Assembly (NCBI GenBank): GCA_020853705.1
Contig: JADYYK010000271.1
Location: forward strand, 20,496 to 84,495
Reading direction: 5' to 3'
DNA: 64,000 nucleotides
DNA from: Deltaproteobacteria bacterium
Lineage (GTDB): Bacteria > Myxococcota_A > Polyangia > Haliangiales > JADYYK01
The position numbers were made by a program, and so were the translations under genes. How positions within the stretch are numbered: position 1 is the stretch's first letter; the number at the start of each line of letters is the position of its first letter. Shown one piece after another: positions 37,589 through 45,816 of this stretch. The notes under the pieces were generated by a model. That model ran no database searches, was not told where the DNA came from, and saw only the letters and a program-made list of their open reading frames with translations.

Positions 37589-40500
37589 TCACAGCATGAA
37601 GGCCAGGCGCTGGTGGGTGTTGACCGGGACGGCGGCCACGCCGGGGCCGGCCAGCGCAGCCAGCGCGGCGGGCAGCCAGGTCGGTGGCGCGGCCAGCGAC
37701 GCGGCCAGGGCGGCGGCGCGGGCGTGGTGGACGGCGGCGGCCTCGAGGTCACCGGTGCGCCGCGCGGCGGCGCCCGCGCAGGCCGAGAAGTAGGCGCCCA
37801 GGCCGCGATCGTCGAGCTCGCACAGCTCCTCGGCGGTGGCGCAGAGCTCGCTGATGGCGTCGGCCGGCGCGCCGGAGCGGCTGGCGAGCAGTCCGCCCAG
37901 CGCCAGATAGCCGCGATCGAGCGCGGCGAAGCGGCGCGCGCCGACCGCGCGGTGCAGCTCGCGCGCGCGCTCGAGCAGGGCGCCGCCAGCGCTGCCCGAC
38001 CACAGCTCGACCAGGCCGAGGTACATGTGCGCGTGGCCGAGGAAGCGGCGGTCGCCGACCTGGGCCAGGAGCTCCAGCGCCTCGGCCAGGCGCGCGCGGG
38101 CGTCGTCGGCGTGGCCCTCGTCGCCGCACAGGTTGCCCATGTTGGCGAGCACGATGCCCTCGAGGCGGACATCGCCGACGGCGCGCACCAGGACCAGCGC
38201 CTCCTGGTACAGCGCGCGCGCGGCCGCCAGCTCGCCGGCGTCCTGGTACAGGCCGGCCAGGTTCTGGCGCAGGCGCCCCTCGGTGCGGCGATCGCCGAGG
38301 CGCGCGACCCGTCTGATGGCGCGCGCGGCCAGCTGCTTGGCGATGCCGAGCTCGCTGCGGTCCTGCTCCAGCGCGGCCAGGGCGTCGAGGGCGTTGGCGC
38401 CGGCCTCGTCGTCACCCTGGCGTTGCTCGCCCTGGTCGGCGTCGTCGCTGTCCGCCGCCGATTCGGGCACGCCGGCGAGCTCGAGCGCGCGCTGCAGCCA
38501 GCCGGCGGCCTCGGGCGGGCGCCCCAGGGTGCGCGTCACGGTGCCGCGCGCGCAGCAGATGTGAGACTGCAGTAGCTGCGTCGCGTGACTGGCGGGCTCC
38601 GCCTCGGCCAGCGGCAGCGCGCGCGCGAGGTCGGCCTCGGCGGCGCCCAGCTCGCCGCGCGCCACGCGGGCCCGGGCGCGCGCCAGCAGGGTGCGCGCCA
38701 GCAGCACCGGGTCGGGCGGCGTCGCGCTCTCCGCGCTGGTCACCGCGGCGTCGAGCAGGTGGTGCTCGAGCTCGACCGGCCCGCGCACCGCCAGCAGGGC
38801 GTCGAGCGCCAGCGCGGCGCGTACCCGCAGCGCGGCGGGCAGCTGGCTGCGCTCGCACACCGCGGCCAGCTGATCGGCGTCGGCGGCCAGCTCGGCCAGC
38901 GCGTCGGCGCCGCCGGGGCCGCGGACGCGCGCCGCCAGCGCCTCGCCGAGGCCGACGTAGTGGTCGGCGTGGCGCAGCGCCGCGCCCGTGGCGGCGCTGG
39001 TCGCGGCCGCGTCGGTGCCGTCGGCGCTGGCCTCGGCCAGGCGCTCGAGGGCGTAGGCGTGCAGGCTCTCGAGCAGCCGGAAGCGCGGCGCGCCGCCCTG
39101 GCTGCCGCCGATGGCCGGCGCCAGCAGCGACTTGTCGCGCAGCGCCTCGACCACGCCCAGCGCCCAGGCGCCGTCGGGCAGCACCAGCACCGCCTCGGCC
39201 GCCTCCAGCGTGAAGTCGCCGCGAAACACCGCGCACTGCGCCATCGCCGCGCGCTCCGCCGGGCCGAGCAGCTCCCACGAGCCGTCGATGCTGGCGCGCA
39301 GGGTGGCGTGGCGCCCGCCGCGCGCGCCGCCGAGCAGCTCGAAGCGGCGCTCCAGGCGGGTCAGGATCTGCGTCGGTGACAGCACGCGGGCGCGCGCCGC
39401 GGCCAGCTCCAGGGCCAACGGCAGGCCGTCCAGGCGGGTCGAGATCTCGAGGGCGGCGGCGCGCTCGGCCGCGCCGGCGCGGAAGCTGGGCGACGCCGCG
39501 CGGGCGCGCTCCAGGAACAGCTCGGCCCCGGCCTCGGGGCTGAGCGGGGTCAGCTCGACGACGTGCTCACCGCCGACGCCGAGGCGCTCACGCGAGGTGA
39601 CCAGGAAGCGCGCCTCGGGGGCGGCCTCCAGCCAGCGCGCCACGGTGTCGGAGGCGACGGCGACCAGGCGATCGAAGTTGTCGCACACCGCCAGCGTGGC
39701 GCCGCGCGCCGCCAGCGCGTGCGCGACCGCCTGCGCGGCGTCGAGCGCGCCCACGTTGGCGGTCAGCGGCACCCCCAGCGCCGCCGCCAGCGCCGCCGCC
39801 GCGCCGACCGCGCCGCTGCCCGGCTCGACATCACTGAGGTCGACCCACCACACGCCGCCGGCGCCACCGAGGACATCGAGCTGTCGCCACGCCAGCTCGC
39901 GCGCCAGGCGGGTCTTGCCGGCGCCGCCGGGGCCGGTCAGGGTGACCAGCCGCGCGCTGGCCAGGGCGTCGCCCAGCGCGCCCAGCTCGCCGCGTCGACC
40001 CAGGAACGAACCGGGCGCCGCCGATACGTTGCCGCGACGCACGCGCTCGGTCTTGACCGCGGGGAAGCGCCGCCCCTCCAGGCCGGGCGGCGGCAGCTGC
40101 CACAGCCGCTCGGGCTCGGTCAGCCCCTTGAGGCGGTGCACCCCGAGATCGATCCAGGCCCCGCCGAGCATGACCTGGACCGCGTGCGAGGCCAGCACCT
40201 GGCCGCCGTGGCCGGCCGACGCCACCCGGGCGGCGCGGTTCACGGTGGGCCCGAAGTAGTCCATGCGCCCGGTCAGCGGGCTGGGCCGACAATCGGGATC
40301 GCCGACATGGATCCCCATGCGCACGGCCAGGCCGCCCCAGGGTGTGCCGCGCTCGGGCGGACGCTCGCCGACGTGGCTGGCCAGCGCCTCGGGCCAGGGC
40401 GCCTCGAGCAGCGCGCGCTGGGTGTCCAGGCACCAGGCCACCGCGGCGCCGGCGCTGGCGAACGCGACCATGAAGGCGTCGCCCTCGGTCTTGACCTCGT

Positions 40501-40675
40501 AGCCACCGTGGCGCTCGATGCCGGCGCGCATGATGGCGTCGTGCACGTCGAGCGCGCCGCGCATGACCTCGGGCGCGCGGTCCCACAGCTGGGTCGAGCC
40601 CTCGACGTCGGTGAAGACCAGCGCCACGGTCCCGGTGGGAGCCAGCTGGTTCCCCTGCGCGGCGTCGCCGGACAC
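37589..40675 (-). CDS. Class III nucleotidyl cyclase fused to signalling ATPase and TPR domain
   Basis: 1028 residues from GTG 40675. The N-terminal cyclase (about 15-190) has both metal Asp (LVFTDVEGST, KTEGDAFMVAF) and the later DYFGPTVNRAAR with catalytic Asn and Arg, so it should be active. An AfsR/LuxR-like P-loop ATPase follows: FLGRRGELGALGDAL, Walker A TGPGGAGKTRLARELA, ATLAVCDNFDRLV, FLVTSRERLGVGGEHV, GLPLALELAAARARVL. The last 450 residues are TPR-like helices (LARALPLAEAEPASHAT, LAGLYQDAGELAAARALYQE). No DNA-binding domain. Proteins of this layout are common in Myxococcota and actinobacteria; the input signal is unknown. Confidence 0.85.
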   Translation of the reverse strand: MSGDAAQGNQLAPTGTVALVFTDVEGSTQLWDRAPEVMRGALDVHDAIMRAGIERHGGYEVKTEGDAFMVAFASAGAAVAWCLDTQRALLEAPWPEALASHVGERPPERGTPWGGLAVRMGIHVGDPDCRPSPLTGRMDYFGPTVNRAARVASAGHGGQVLASHAVQVMLGGAWIDLGVHRLKGLTEPERLWQLPPPGLEGRRFPAVKTERVRRGNVSAAPGSFLGRRGELGALGDALASARLVTLTGPGGAGKTRLARELAWRQLDVLGGAGGVWWVDLSDVEPGSGAVGAAAALAAALGVPLTANVGALDAAQAVAHALAARGATLAVCDNFDRLVAVASDTVARWLEAAPEARFLVTSRERLGVGGEHVVELTPLSPEAGAELFLERARAASPSFRAGAAERAAALEISTRLDGLPLALELAAARARVLSPTQILTRLERRFELLGGARGGRHATLRASIDGSWELLGPAERAAMAQCAVFRGDFTLEAAEAVLVLPDGAWALGVVEALRDKSLLAPAIGGSQGGAPRFRLLESLHAYALERLAEASADGTDAAATSAATGAALRHADHYVGLGEALAARVRGPGGADALAELAADADQLAAVCERSQLPAALRVRAALALDALLAVRGPVELEHHLLDAAVTSAESATPPDPVLLARTLLARARARVARGELGAAEADLARALPLAEAEPASHATQLLQSHICCARGTVTRTLGRPPEAAGWLQRALELAGVPESAADSDDADQGEQRQGDDEAGANALDALAALEQDRSELGIAKQLAARAIRRVARLGDRRTEGRLRQNLAGLYQDAGELAAARALYQEALVLVRAVGDVRLEGIVLANMGNLCGDEGHADDARARLAEALELLAQVGDRRFLGHAHMYLGLVELWSGSAGGALLERARELHRAVGARRFAALDRGYLALGGLLASRSGAPADAISELCATAEELCELDDRGLGAYFSACAGAAARRTGDLEAAAVHHARAAALAASLAAPPTWLPAALAALAGPGVAAVPVNTHQRLAFML

Positions 40676-40752
40676 GGGGGCATTGTAGCAAGAGGGGGTG
40701 AAGGGGGGAGGAGGACGAGGGGAGCCCGAGCACGAGGTGCGAGCACGAGGAG

Positions 40753-40908
40753 GAGCCCGAGCCCGAGCACGAGCACGAGCACGAGCCCGAGCACGAGCAC
40801 GAGCCCGAGCACGAGCACGAGCACGAGCCCGAGCACGAGCCCGAGCACGAGCACGAGCCCGAGCACGAGCACGAGCACCAGCACCAGCACGACCACGACC
40901 ACGACCAC
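40753..40908 (+). repeat. Hexanucleotide microsatellite (GAGCAC/GAGCCC), 26 units
   Basis: 26 consecutive hexamers in perfect 6-base register: 21 GAGCAC or GAGCCC units, then two CAGCAC and three GACCAC units. It fills most of the 262-base gap between the divergent cyclase-ATPase gene (start 40675) and the alpha/beta hydrolase gene (start 40938). A similar array occurs at 48522 and 57222 in the same orientation. Confidence 0.95.
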
Positions 40909-40937
40909 GCGGGGGCATTTCGGCTAGACTCCACCCA

Positions 40938-41882
40938 ATGCCGACAGTCAAGACGCGCGGAGACCGGCCCATCGAGCTGTACTACGAGCGCAGCGGGCCC
41001 CCGGGGGTCGACCCGGTGCTGCTGGTGATGGGCCTCGGGACGACGCTGGATGCCTGGGATCTGACCGCGCCGGTGCTGGCCGAGAAGCGCGACGTCATCC
41101 GCTTCGACAACCGTGGCATCGGGCGCACCGAGAAGCCACGCGGGCGCTATCGCACCTCCGAGATGGCCGACGACGCGCTGGCGCTGCTCGATCACCTCGG
41201 GCTCGACCGGGTCCACGTGGTCGGCATCTCGATGGGCGGCATGATCGCCCAGGAGCTGGCGCTGGCGGCGCCGGCGCGGGTCAAGTCGCTGACCCTGCTG
41301 GCGACCTACGCCGCGCCCGACGGCGAGATCGAGCGCACCGCCGAGGAGGGCGCCCGGGCGCAGGGCCGGCCCGATCTCGGCACCATGTTCAAGATGATGG
41401 CCAGCGCGGCCGAGGCCGGCACCGGGCCCGCGGCCGCCGAGGCCGAGGCCGAGGCCGAGGCGGGCGCGGCGCCCGCGGTCGACCCCATGCTGATCCTGAA
41501 GTTCATGATGCCGCTGGTGGTGTCGAAGGCCTACCTGGAGCGCGAGCGCGAGTTCTTGAAGCGCCAGTTCGAGCGCTCGATGGAGTATGGCTTCGCGCTG
41601 CACGGCTTCATGGGCCAGGTCGCGGCGGTGATGGCGCATGACACCCGCGCACGGCTGCCGCAGCTGGCGACGCTGCCGGTGCACGTCATGCTGGGTACCA
41701 AGGATCGCCTGATCCCGCCGCGGCTGACGCGCGCGCTGCACGCCGGCATCCCGGGGGCCCGGCTGACCGAGATCGAGGGCGGCACCCATGGCCTGTGCTA
41801 CGAGTTCGCCGAGCGGCTGAACCAGGAGCTGGTCGGGTGGCTGGACGCGCCCGAAGCGGCGCCGCGCGAGAGTGTGGCCTGA
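40938..41882 (+). CDS. Alpha/beta hydrolase
   Basis: 314 residues. Alpha/beta-hydrolase fold with the oxyanion segment LLVMGLGTTLDAW, nucleophile elbow GISMGGM (Ser), acid LGTKDRLIPP (Asp) and His in GGTHGLCYEF. FDNRGIGRTEKP and MADDALALLDHLGLDRVHVV are the usual core strands. The cap carries an insert with an AEAEAEAEA run made from GCCGAG repeats near 41435-41465, unusual for the family. Substrate cannot be told; esterase, lipase or haloperoxidase-type annotation would be equally loose. Starts 30 bases after the microsatellite. Confidence 0.82.
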   Translation: MPTVKTRGDRPIELYYERSGPPGVDPVLLVMGLGTTLDAWDLTAPVLAEKRDVIRFDNRGIGRTEKPRGRYRTSEMADDALALLDHLGLDRVHVVGISMGGMIAQELALAAPARVKSLTLLATYAAPDGEIERTAEEGARAQGRPDLGTMFKMMASAAEAGTGPAAAEAEAEAEAGAAPAVDPMLILKFMMPLVVSKAYLEREREFLKRQFERSMEYGFALHGFMGQVAAVMAHDTRARLPQLATLPVHVMLGTKDRLIPPRLTRALHAGIPGARLTEIEGGTHGLCYEFAERLNQELVGWLDAPEAAPRESVA

Positions 41883-42187
41883 TGCCCAGCGTCGAGCAGC
41901 TGCAGAAGTTCATCGCGCTGAACCCCAGGGAGCCGTTCCCGCGCTATGGCCTGGCGCTGGAGCTCAAGAACCAGCAGCGCAGCGCCGAGGCGCTGGAGGT
42001 GTTCGCCGCGCTGCAGGCCGATCACCCCGCATACGTGCCGCAGTATTTACACCATGCCAACATGTTGCAGGCCGTCGGGCGCACGGCGGACGCGCGTGCG
42101 GTCGTCGAGGCCGGTATCGCCGCGGCCACCAAGGCGGGCGACGGCCACGCCCGCGGCGAGCTCGAGGGGCTGCTGGCGTCGCTGTAG
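41882..42187 (+). CDS. Small TPR protein
   Basis: 101 residues from ATG 41882, overlapping the hydrolase stop by one base (TGATG). Two to three TPR helices: PFPRYGLALELKNQQRSAEALEVF, then PQYLHHANMLQAVGRTADARAVVEAGI. The layout matches the small TPR proteins often fused to or following metabolic genes in this phylum. Probably co-translated with the hydrolase and may bind it. No enzyme activity expected. Confidence 0.72.
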   Translation: MPSVEQLQKFIALNPREPFPRYGLALELKNQQRSAEALEVFAALQADHPAYVPQYLHHANMLQAVGRTADARAVVEAGIAAATKAGDGHARGELEGLLASL

Positions 42188-42201
42188 GGCGCGGCCTCGT
42201 C

Positions 42202-42921
42202 GTGGCGCCGTATCGACAGGCCTCGCCGCCCGCGCTGGGGGCGGTCGTCGAGCGCTTCGCGCGCCCGCTGCGCCTGGCGCGGCTGCTGCTGGCCGTCGCC
42301 GTGATGGGGTTTGCCGTCGTGCTGCTGGCGGTGGCCAACTCGCTGGCGTCGAACTGGCTGACCCGCATGGTGGGGCTGGGCTTCCTGGTCGGCTGCATGC
42401 TGGCGGTCGGGGTGCCGCTGATGCTGGCGGCGCTGCTGTATGTCGTCTTCGTCATCGTCGACGTGCGGGTCGCGGTCACGCTGTACGAGCACGGCCTCGA
42501 GCTCGTTGGCCGACCGCCCGTGCCATGGGACAGCGTGGTCGCGCTGGATCTCGACGGTGGATGCTGGCGCATCACGACGCAAGGCGGCGCCGTGCTCGCT
42601 CTGCCCCGTGGGCTGGACCACGACGGCGCCTTGGCGCGCACGCTGCGCCGGCACGCCCGCGAGCGGCTGCTGCCGCGCTTGCTGGAGCGCCGCGCCAGTG
42701 GCCACGCGCTGTCGTTCGGTCAGGTCGTGGTGGCGTCCGAGGCCGTCGCGGTGGGGCGCCACAGTTTGCCGCTCGACCCCACGTTGCGCTTCCGCGTGGG
42801 CAGCCACACGCTGGACCTCATGAATCGCACTCTCAGCGCGCGTGCCGCGCTCGATGACGTTCCCGACGCGCTCACGCTGGTGGCGCTGCTCGAGCACCTC
42901 GGTGCGCGCGAGCTGGGGTGA
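42202..42921 (+). CDS. Two-helix membrane protein of unknown function
   Basis: 239 residues from GTG 42202. The N-terminal PYRQASPPALGAVVERFARPL is followed by two membrane helices (LLLAVAVMGFAVVLLAVA; GFLVGCMLAVGVPLMLAALL). The rest is a soluble domain of about 150 residues with beta-strands (VAVTLYEHGLELVGRPPVPW, VVALDLDGGCWRITTQGG), resembling PH-like or YdbT-like membrane-associated domains but not assignable. Its end overlaps the next gene by four bases (GTGA). The next protein begins with the same PYRxAxPPxLGxV pattern, so the two are tandem paralogues. Confidence 0.6.
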   Translation: MAPYRQASPPALGAVVERFARPLRLARLLLAVAVMGFAVVLLAVANSLASNWLTRMVGLGFLVGCMLAVGVPLMLAALLYVVFVIVDVRVAVTLYEHGLELVGRPPVPWDSVVALDLDGGCWRITTQGGAVLALPRGLDHDGALARTLRRHARERLLPRLLERRASGHALSFGQVVVASEAVAVGRHSLPLDPTLRFRVGSHTLDLMNRTLSARAALDDVPDALTLVALLEHLGARELG

Positions 42922-43364
42922 GCCCGTACCGTGAGGCGGCACCGCCCACGCTGGGGCGGGTGATCGGCCAGCTGGGCCCACCGCTGCACGAGCGGGTCGG
43001 GATGTGGACCCGCGTGGGTGCGCTGGCGCTGGCGACGCTGGTGGTCGCGGGCGGCGCGACCCTTCTGGCCAAGGAGCCGGTGGGAGGCGGCCTCGGCGTC
43101 AGCCTCGTCGAGGGCTACTGGAAGAAGACCGCGGAGCGGCGCCGGGTCGTGCTGCTGTACGAGCGCGGCTTCGCCATCGAGGGCTGCGAGCCGATTCACT
43201 TCGACGAGGTGGTCGCGATCGAGGTCTCGAAGGCCGGCTTCGGCGTGCACCTGTGTGCGCAGCGCAGCCTGCTGCTACCGCACGTGCTCGATCGGGGCGG
43301 TCGCCTGCGCGCCCTGCTGCGCAAGGTGGCCGATCGCAACGGGCTGTCTGCAGCCGATTCGTAA
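42918..43364 (+). CDS. Single-helix membrane protein, paralogue of the preceding gene
   Basis: 148 residues from GTG 42918. N-terminus SPYREAAPPTLGRVIGQL is shared with the upstream neighbour. One membrane helix (VGALALATLVVAGGATLLA), then a strand-rich domain (RRVVLLYERGFAIEGCEPIH, FDEVVAIEVSKAGFGVHLC) like the soluble part of the neighbour but shorter. Function unknown. GTGA overlap makes translational coupling likely. Confidence 0.55.
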   Translation: MSPYREAAPPTLGRVIGQLGPPLHERVGMWTRVGALALATLVVAGGATLLAKEPVGGGLGVSLVEGYWKKTAERRRVVLLYERGFAIEGCEPIHFDEVVAIEVSKAGFGVHLCAQRSLLLPHVLDRGGRLRALLRKVADRNGLSAADS

Positions 43365-43469
43365 GCGCGTGCGTACGGGCCGCGTTTCAGGGTAAATGTC
43401 GGCGTGCGCGAGACCGGGTCGCGCGCTCGACCAGGCAGACACGATCCACACGCTGACGGAGGGATGCAG

Positions 43470-43682
43470 ATGAAGAAGTCGATCATGATGCTCGCGCTGG
43501 CCATGGGGCTGAGCGCGCTGGGCTGCGGTTCGAGCACGCCGAAGAAGACCACCACGCCCAAGGCCACCGAGGTCAAGCAGCCCGAGCCGAGCCCCGAGCC
43601 GGATCCGATCGGCGACGGCGACGGCGACGTCGGCGACGGCGATCTCGAGGGCGGCGGCACCGAGGAGCCGGCCAATCCGTAG
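43470..43682 (+). CDS. Small lipoprotein, Pro/Asp/Gly-rich
   Basis: 70 residues from ATG 43470, chosen over ATG 43464 because GGAGG lies seven bases upstream of it. Signal MKKSIMMLALAMGLSALGC gives a lipid-attached Cys at 19. The mature protein is short, unstructured and acidic, with KTTTPKATEVKQPEPSPEPD and GDGDGDVGDGDL repeats. Probably a lipid-anchored tether or debris-like spacer. It is paired with a similar lipoprotein 103 bases downstream. Confidence 0.6.
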   Translation: MKKSIMMLALAMGLSALGCGSSTPKKTTTPKATEVKQPEPSPEPDPIGDGDGDVGDGDLEGGGTEEPANP

Positions 43683-43785
43683 GCCGCTTCGGCGCAGCCA
43701 CTCGAAACCTGAGCGTAAGCGGCAGGTGTGACCGGCGTTGCTCTCTCACCCCGCGCTCTTCGCGCGTGCGTGATGGAGGAGACCG

Positions 43786-43983
43786 ATGAAGAAGCTGTCC
43801 CTGATGTTCGCTCTGGTGGTGTCGTTCGTGGCGGTCGCCGGTGGATGCGGCGGTAGCAGCAAGAAGGCGGCGGCCAAGCCGACCCCGACCATGGAGCCGA
43901 GCCCCTCGCCCGAGACGCCCGAGACCCCGGAGACGCCAGAGACGCCGGAGACCCCCGAGACCCCCGAGACCCCGGTCGGCTAG
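43786..43983 (+). CDS. Small lipoprotein with PET repeats
   Basis: 65 residues from ATG 43786 with GGAGGAG five bases upstream. Lipoprotein signal MKKLSLMFALVVSFVAVAGGC. The mature part is KKAAAKPTPTMEPSPSP followed by seven PET units (from 9-base DNA repeats at about 43910-43975), ending PVG. Same size and layout as the lipoprotein at 43470, so probably a duplicated family. No catalytic or binding domain. Confidence 0.6.
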   Translation: MKKLSLMFALVVSFVAVAGGCGGSSKKAAAKPTPTMEPSPSPETPETPETPETPETPETPETPVG

Positions 43984-44056
43984 TCGTTTCCGTCCTGGAA
44001 CGACGCGCTGCGTCGCGAGAAATGCAAGAGAAGTCGGAGGTTTGAGAATGTCTGCC

Positions 44057-44086
44057 TTGACGGCGAGGGGGACTGAACCGTAAATT
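44057..44086 (+). promoter_or_regulatory. Sigma-70 type promoter upstream of the ethylmalonyl-CoA genes
   Basis: TTGACG (44057-44062; five of six matches to the -35 consensus), an 18-base spacer, and TAAATT (44081-44086; four of six). It lies in an AT-rich patch flanked by TTGAGAAT and ATTCTCGAA, which form an imperfect inverted repeat around it. Transcription would start near 44093, upstream of the terminator-like hairpin at 44140 and of the gene at 44195. Confidence 0.5.
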
Positions 44087-44139
44087 CTCGAACCATGCAC
44101 GGCTCGAGCATCTGTCGGACACAGCCGGAGCACGTGGCG

Positions 44140-44170
44140 AGGGCGCGGGAGACCGCGCCTTTCGCTTTTT
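44140..44170 (+). terminator. Intrinsic terminator or attenuator hairpin
   Basis: GGCGCGG (44142-44148), tetraloop GAGA, CCGCGCC (44153-44159): a perfect 7-base GC stem extended by G-T and A-T pairs, followed by TTTCGCTTTTT. This is the only strong rho-independent terminator I see in the window. It sits between the predicted promoter at 44057 and the start of the dehydrogenase gene at 44195, so it may end a roughly 75-base leader or small RNA, or act as an attenuator. Confidence 0.75.
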
Positions 44171-44194
44171 CGGGAAAGGAGCCGGGACTTCGCA

Positions 44195-45370
44195 ATGGGT
44201 GACAACGTCACGTTGACCGAGGAGCATCTGGCGCTGCGCGAGAGCGTGCGCGACTTCACCCAGCGCGAGGTGGTGCCCATCGCGGACCACCTCGACTCGC
44301 AGGCCAAAGAGATCCCCATGGAGGTCATCCGCAAGATGGCCGAGCTGGGCTACTTCGGCCTGACCTTGCCCGAGGAGTACGGCGGGTCGGCGATGGACCA
44401 CACCTGCCTGGCCATCATGACCGAGGAGCTGTCGCGCGGCTGGCTGTCGGTCGGCTCGGTGGGCACCCGCCTGCTGATCGCCTCGACGCTGATCCTGGCC
44501 CACGGCACCGAGGAGCAGAAGAAGAAGTACCTGCCGCGCATCGCCAGCGGGGCCTGCCTGACCGCGGCCGCCTTCACCGAGCCCGACGTCGGCTCCGACA
44601 CCGCGTCGGTCGCGCTGCGCGCCGAGAAGGTCGCTGGCAACTGGAAGCTGACCGGCGCCAAGTCGTGGTGCACCATGGCCAACCGCGCCCACATGCTGAC
44701 GGTCCTGGCCAAGACCAACCCCGAGGCGCCCAAGAAGCACGATTCGCTGTCGATCCTGCTGGTCGACAAGGAGCCCGGCGATGGCTTCGTGCCGCCGACC
44801 ATGGCGGGCGACTACATCCCGGCCATCGGCTACCACGGCCTCAAGTCGTGGAACGTGATGTTCGAGGATCACCTGGTGCCCGAGGACGCGGTGCTCGGCG
44901 GCGTCACCGGCAAGGGCTTCCGCCAGCTGATGGTCACCTACGAGTCGGCGCGCATCCAGACCGCGGCGCGCGCGGTCGGCGTGGCCCAGGCCTCGTTCGA
45001 CGCCGCGCTGCGCTACTCCAAGGAGCGCTTCCAGTTCGGCAAGGCCATCAGCGAGTTCCAGATCATCAAGCACAAGCTGGCGCACATGGCGACCGAGATC
45101 GAGGCCGCCCGCCAGCTGACCTACCACGCCGCGCGCGCCAAGGACTCGGGCCGCCGCGCCGACCTCGAGGCCGGCATGGCCAAGGCCTTCGCGGCCGACA
45201 TGGCCGAGCGCGTGACCTCGGAGGCGCTGCAGATCTACGGCGGCTACGGCTATTCGAAGGAGTACCCGGTGCAGCGCTACTGGCGCGACGGGCGCCTGTT
45301 CAAGGTCTTCGAGGGCACCAGCGAGATCCAGTACGAGGTCATCGCCAAGCGCCTGCTGTCGGGCGAGTAG
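44195..45370 (+). CDS. mcd: Methylsuccinyl-CoA dehydrogenase-like acyl-CoA dehydrogenase
   Basis: 391 residues. A flavin acyl-CoA dehydrogenase. Blocks match the family of Mcd enzymes from the ethylmalonyl-CoA pathway better than beta-oxidation enzymes: SRGWLSVGSVGTRLLIASTL, FTEPDVGSDTASVALR, IGYHGLKSWNVMFEDHLVPE, GFRQLMVTYESARIQTAARA, RQLTYHAARAKDSGRRADLE. Near the end EGTSEIQ carries the usual catalytic-Glu region. It lacks the roughly 150-residue N-terminal extension of the alphaproteobacterial Mcd. Placed in front of epimerase and Ccr. If not Mcd, a short-chain acyl-CoA dehydrogenase feeding crotonyl-CoA would be the alternative. Confidence 0.75.
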   Translation: MGDNVTLTEEHLALRESVRDFTQREVVPIADHLDSQAKEIPMEVIRKMAELGYFGLTLPEEYGGSAMDHTCLAIMTEELSRGWLSVGSVGTRLLIASTLILAHGTEEQKKKYLPRIASGACLTAAAFTEPDVGSDTASVALRAEKVAGNWKLTGAKSWCTMANRAHMLTVLAKTNPEAPKKHDSLSILLVDKEPGDGFVPPTMAGDYIPAIGYHGLKSWNVMFEDHLVPEDAVLGGVTGKGFRQLMVTYESARIQTAARAVGVAQASFDAALRYSKERFQFGKAISEFQIIKHKLAHMATEIEAARQLTYHAARAKDSGRRADLEAGMAKAFAADMAERVTSEALQIYGGYGYSKEYPVQRYWRDGRLFKVFEGTSEIQYEVIAKRLLSGE

Positions 45371-45378
45371 GAGACGTC

Positions 45379-45789
45379 GTGCTCAACATCAAGAAGATCG
45401 ATCACATCGCCATCTGTGTCGGCGGCCTGGACAAGTCGATCGAGGACTACTCCAAGCTGCTCGGCATCGAGGCCACCGATCGGGACACCGTGGTGCCGCA
45501 GAAGACCGAGGCCTGCATGTTCCACTGCGGCGAGAGCGCCATCGAGCTCATCACGCCGACGCCGGGCAACGTCGGGCTGGAGAAGTTCCTGGACAAGCGC
45601 GGCGAGGCGCTGCACCACATCGCGTTCGAGGTCGACGACATCGAGGGCACGCTGGCGCGGCTGGAGGCGGCCGGCATCCCGCTGATCGACAAGAAGCCGC
45701 GGCCCGGGCTGCGCGGCCATCGCGTGGCGTTCCTGCATCCCAAGGCGTTCGGCGGCGTGCTGGTCGAGCTGGTCGAACCGAGTCACTGA
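45379..45789 (+). CDS. mce: Methylmalonyl-CoA/ethylmalonyl-CoA epimerase
   Basis: 136 residues from GTG 45379, eight bases after the dehydrogenase stop. A vicinal-oxygen-chelate fold: KIDHIAICVGGLDKSIEDY with the first metal His, HCGESAIELITP, ALHHIAFEVDDIEGTL with the second metal His, and VAFLHPKAFGGVLVELVE with the third metal ligand Glu. Interconverts the 2R and 2S epimers of ethylmalonyl- or methylmalonyl-CoA so that Ccr product can enter the mutase. The length is the usual one. Confidence 0.92.
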   Translation: MLNIKKIDHIAICVGGLDKSIEDYSKLLGIEATDRDTVVPQKTEACMFHCGESAIELITPTPGNVGLEKFLDKRGEALHHIAFEVDDIEGTLARLEAAGIPLIDKKPRPGLRGHRVAFLHPKAFGGVLVELVEPSH

Positions 45790-45816
45790 GTCGAATCGAG
45801 ACTGGAGATTGATGCC

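Noticed and set aside
44094..44198. 35-codon leader peptide gene
   Set aside because: No ribosome-binding site precedes ATG 44094 and the codons show no attenuation-type run of one amino acid; mentioned only within the leader finding.
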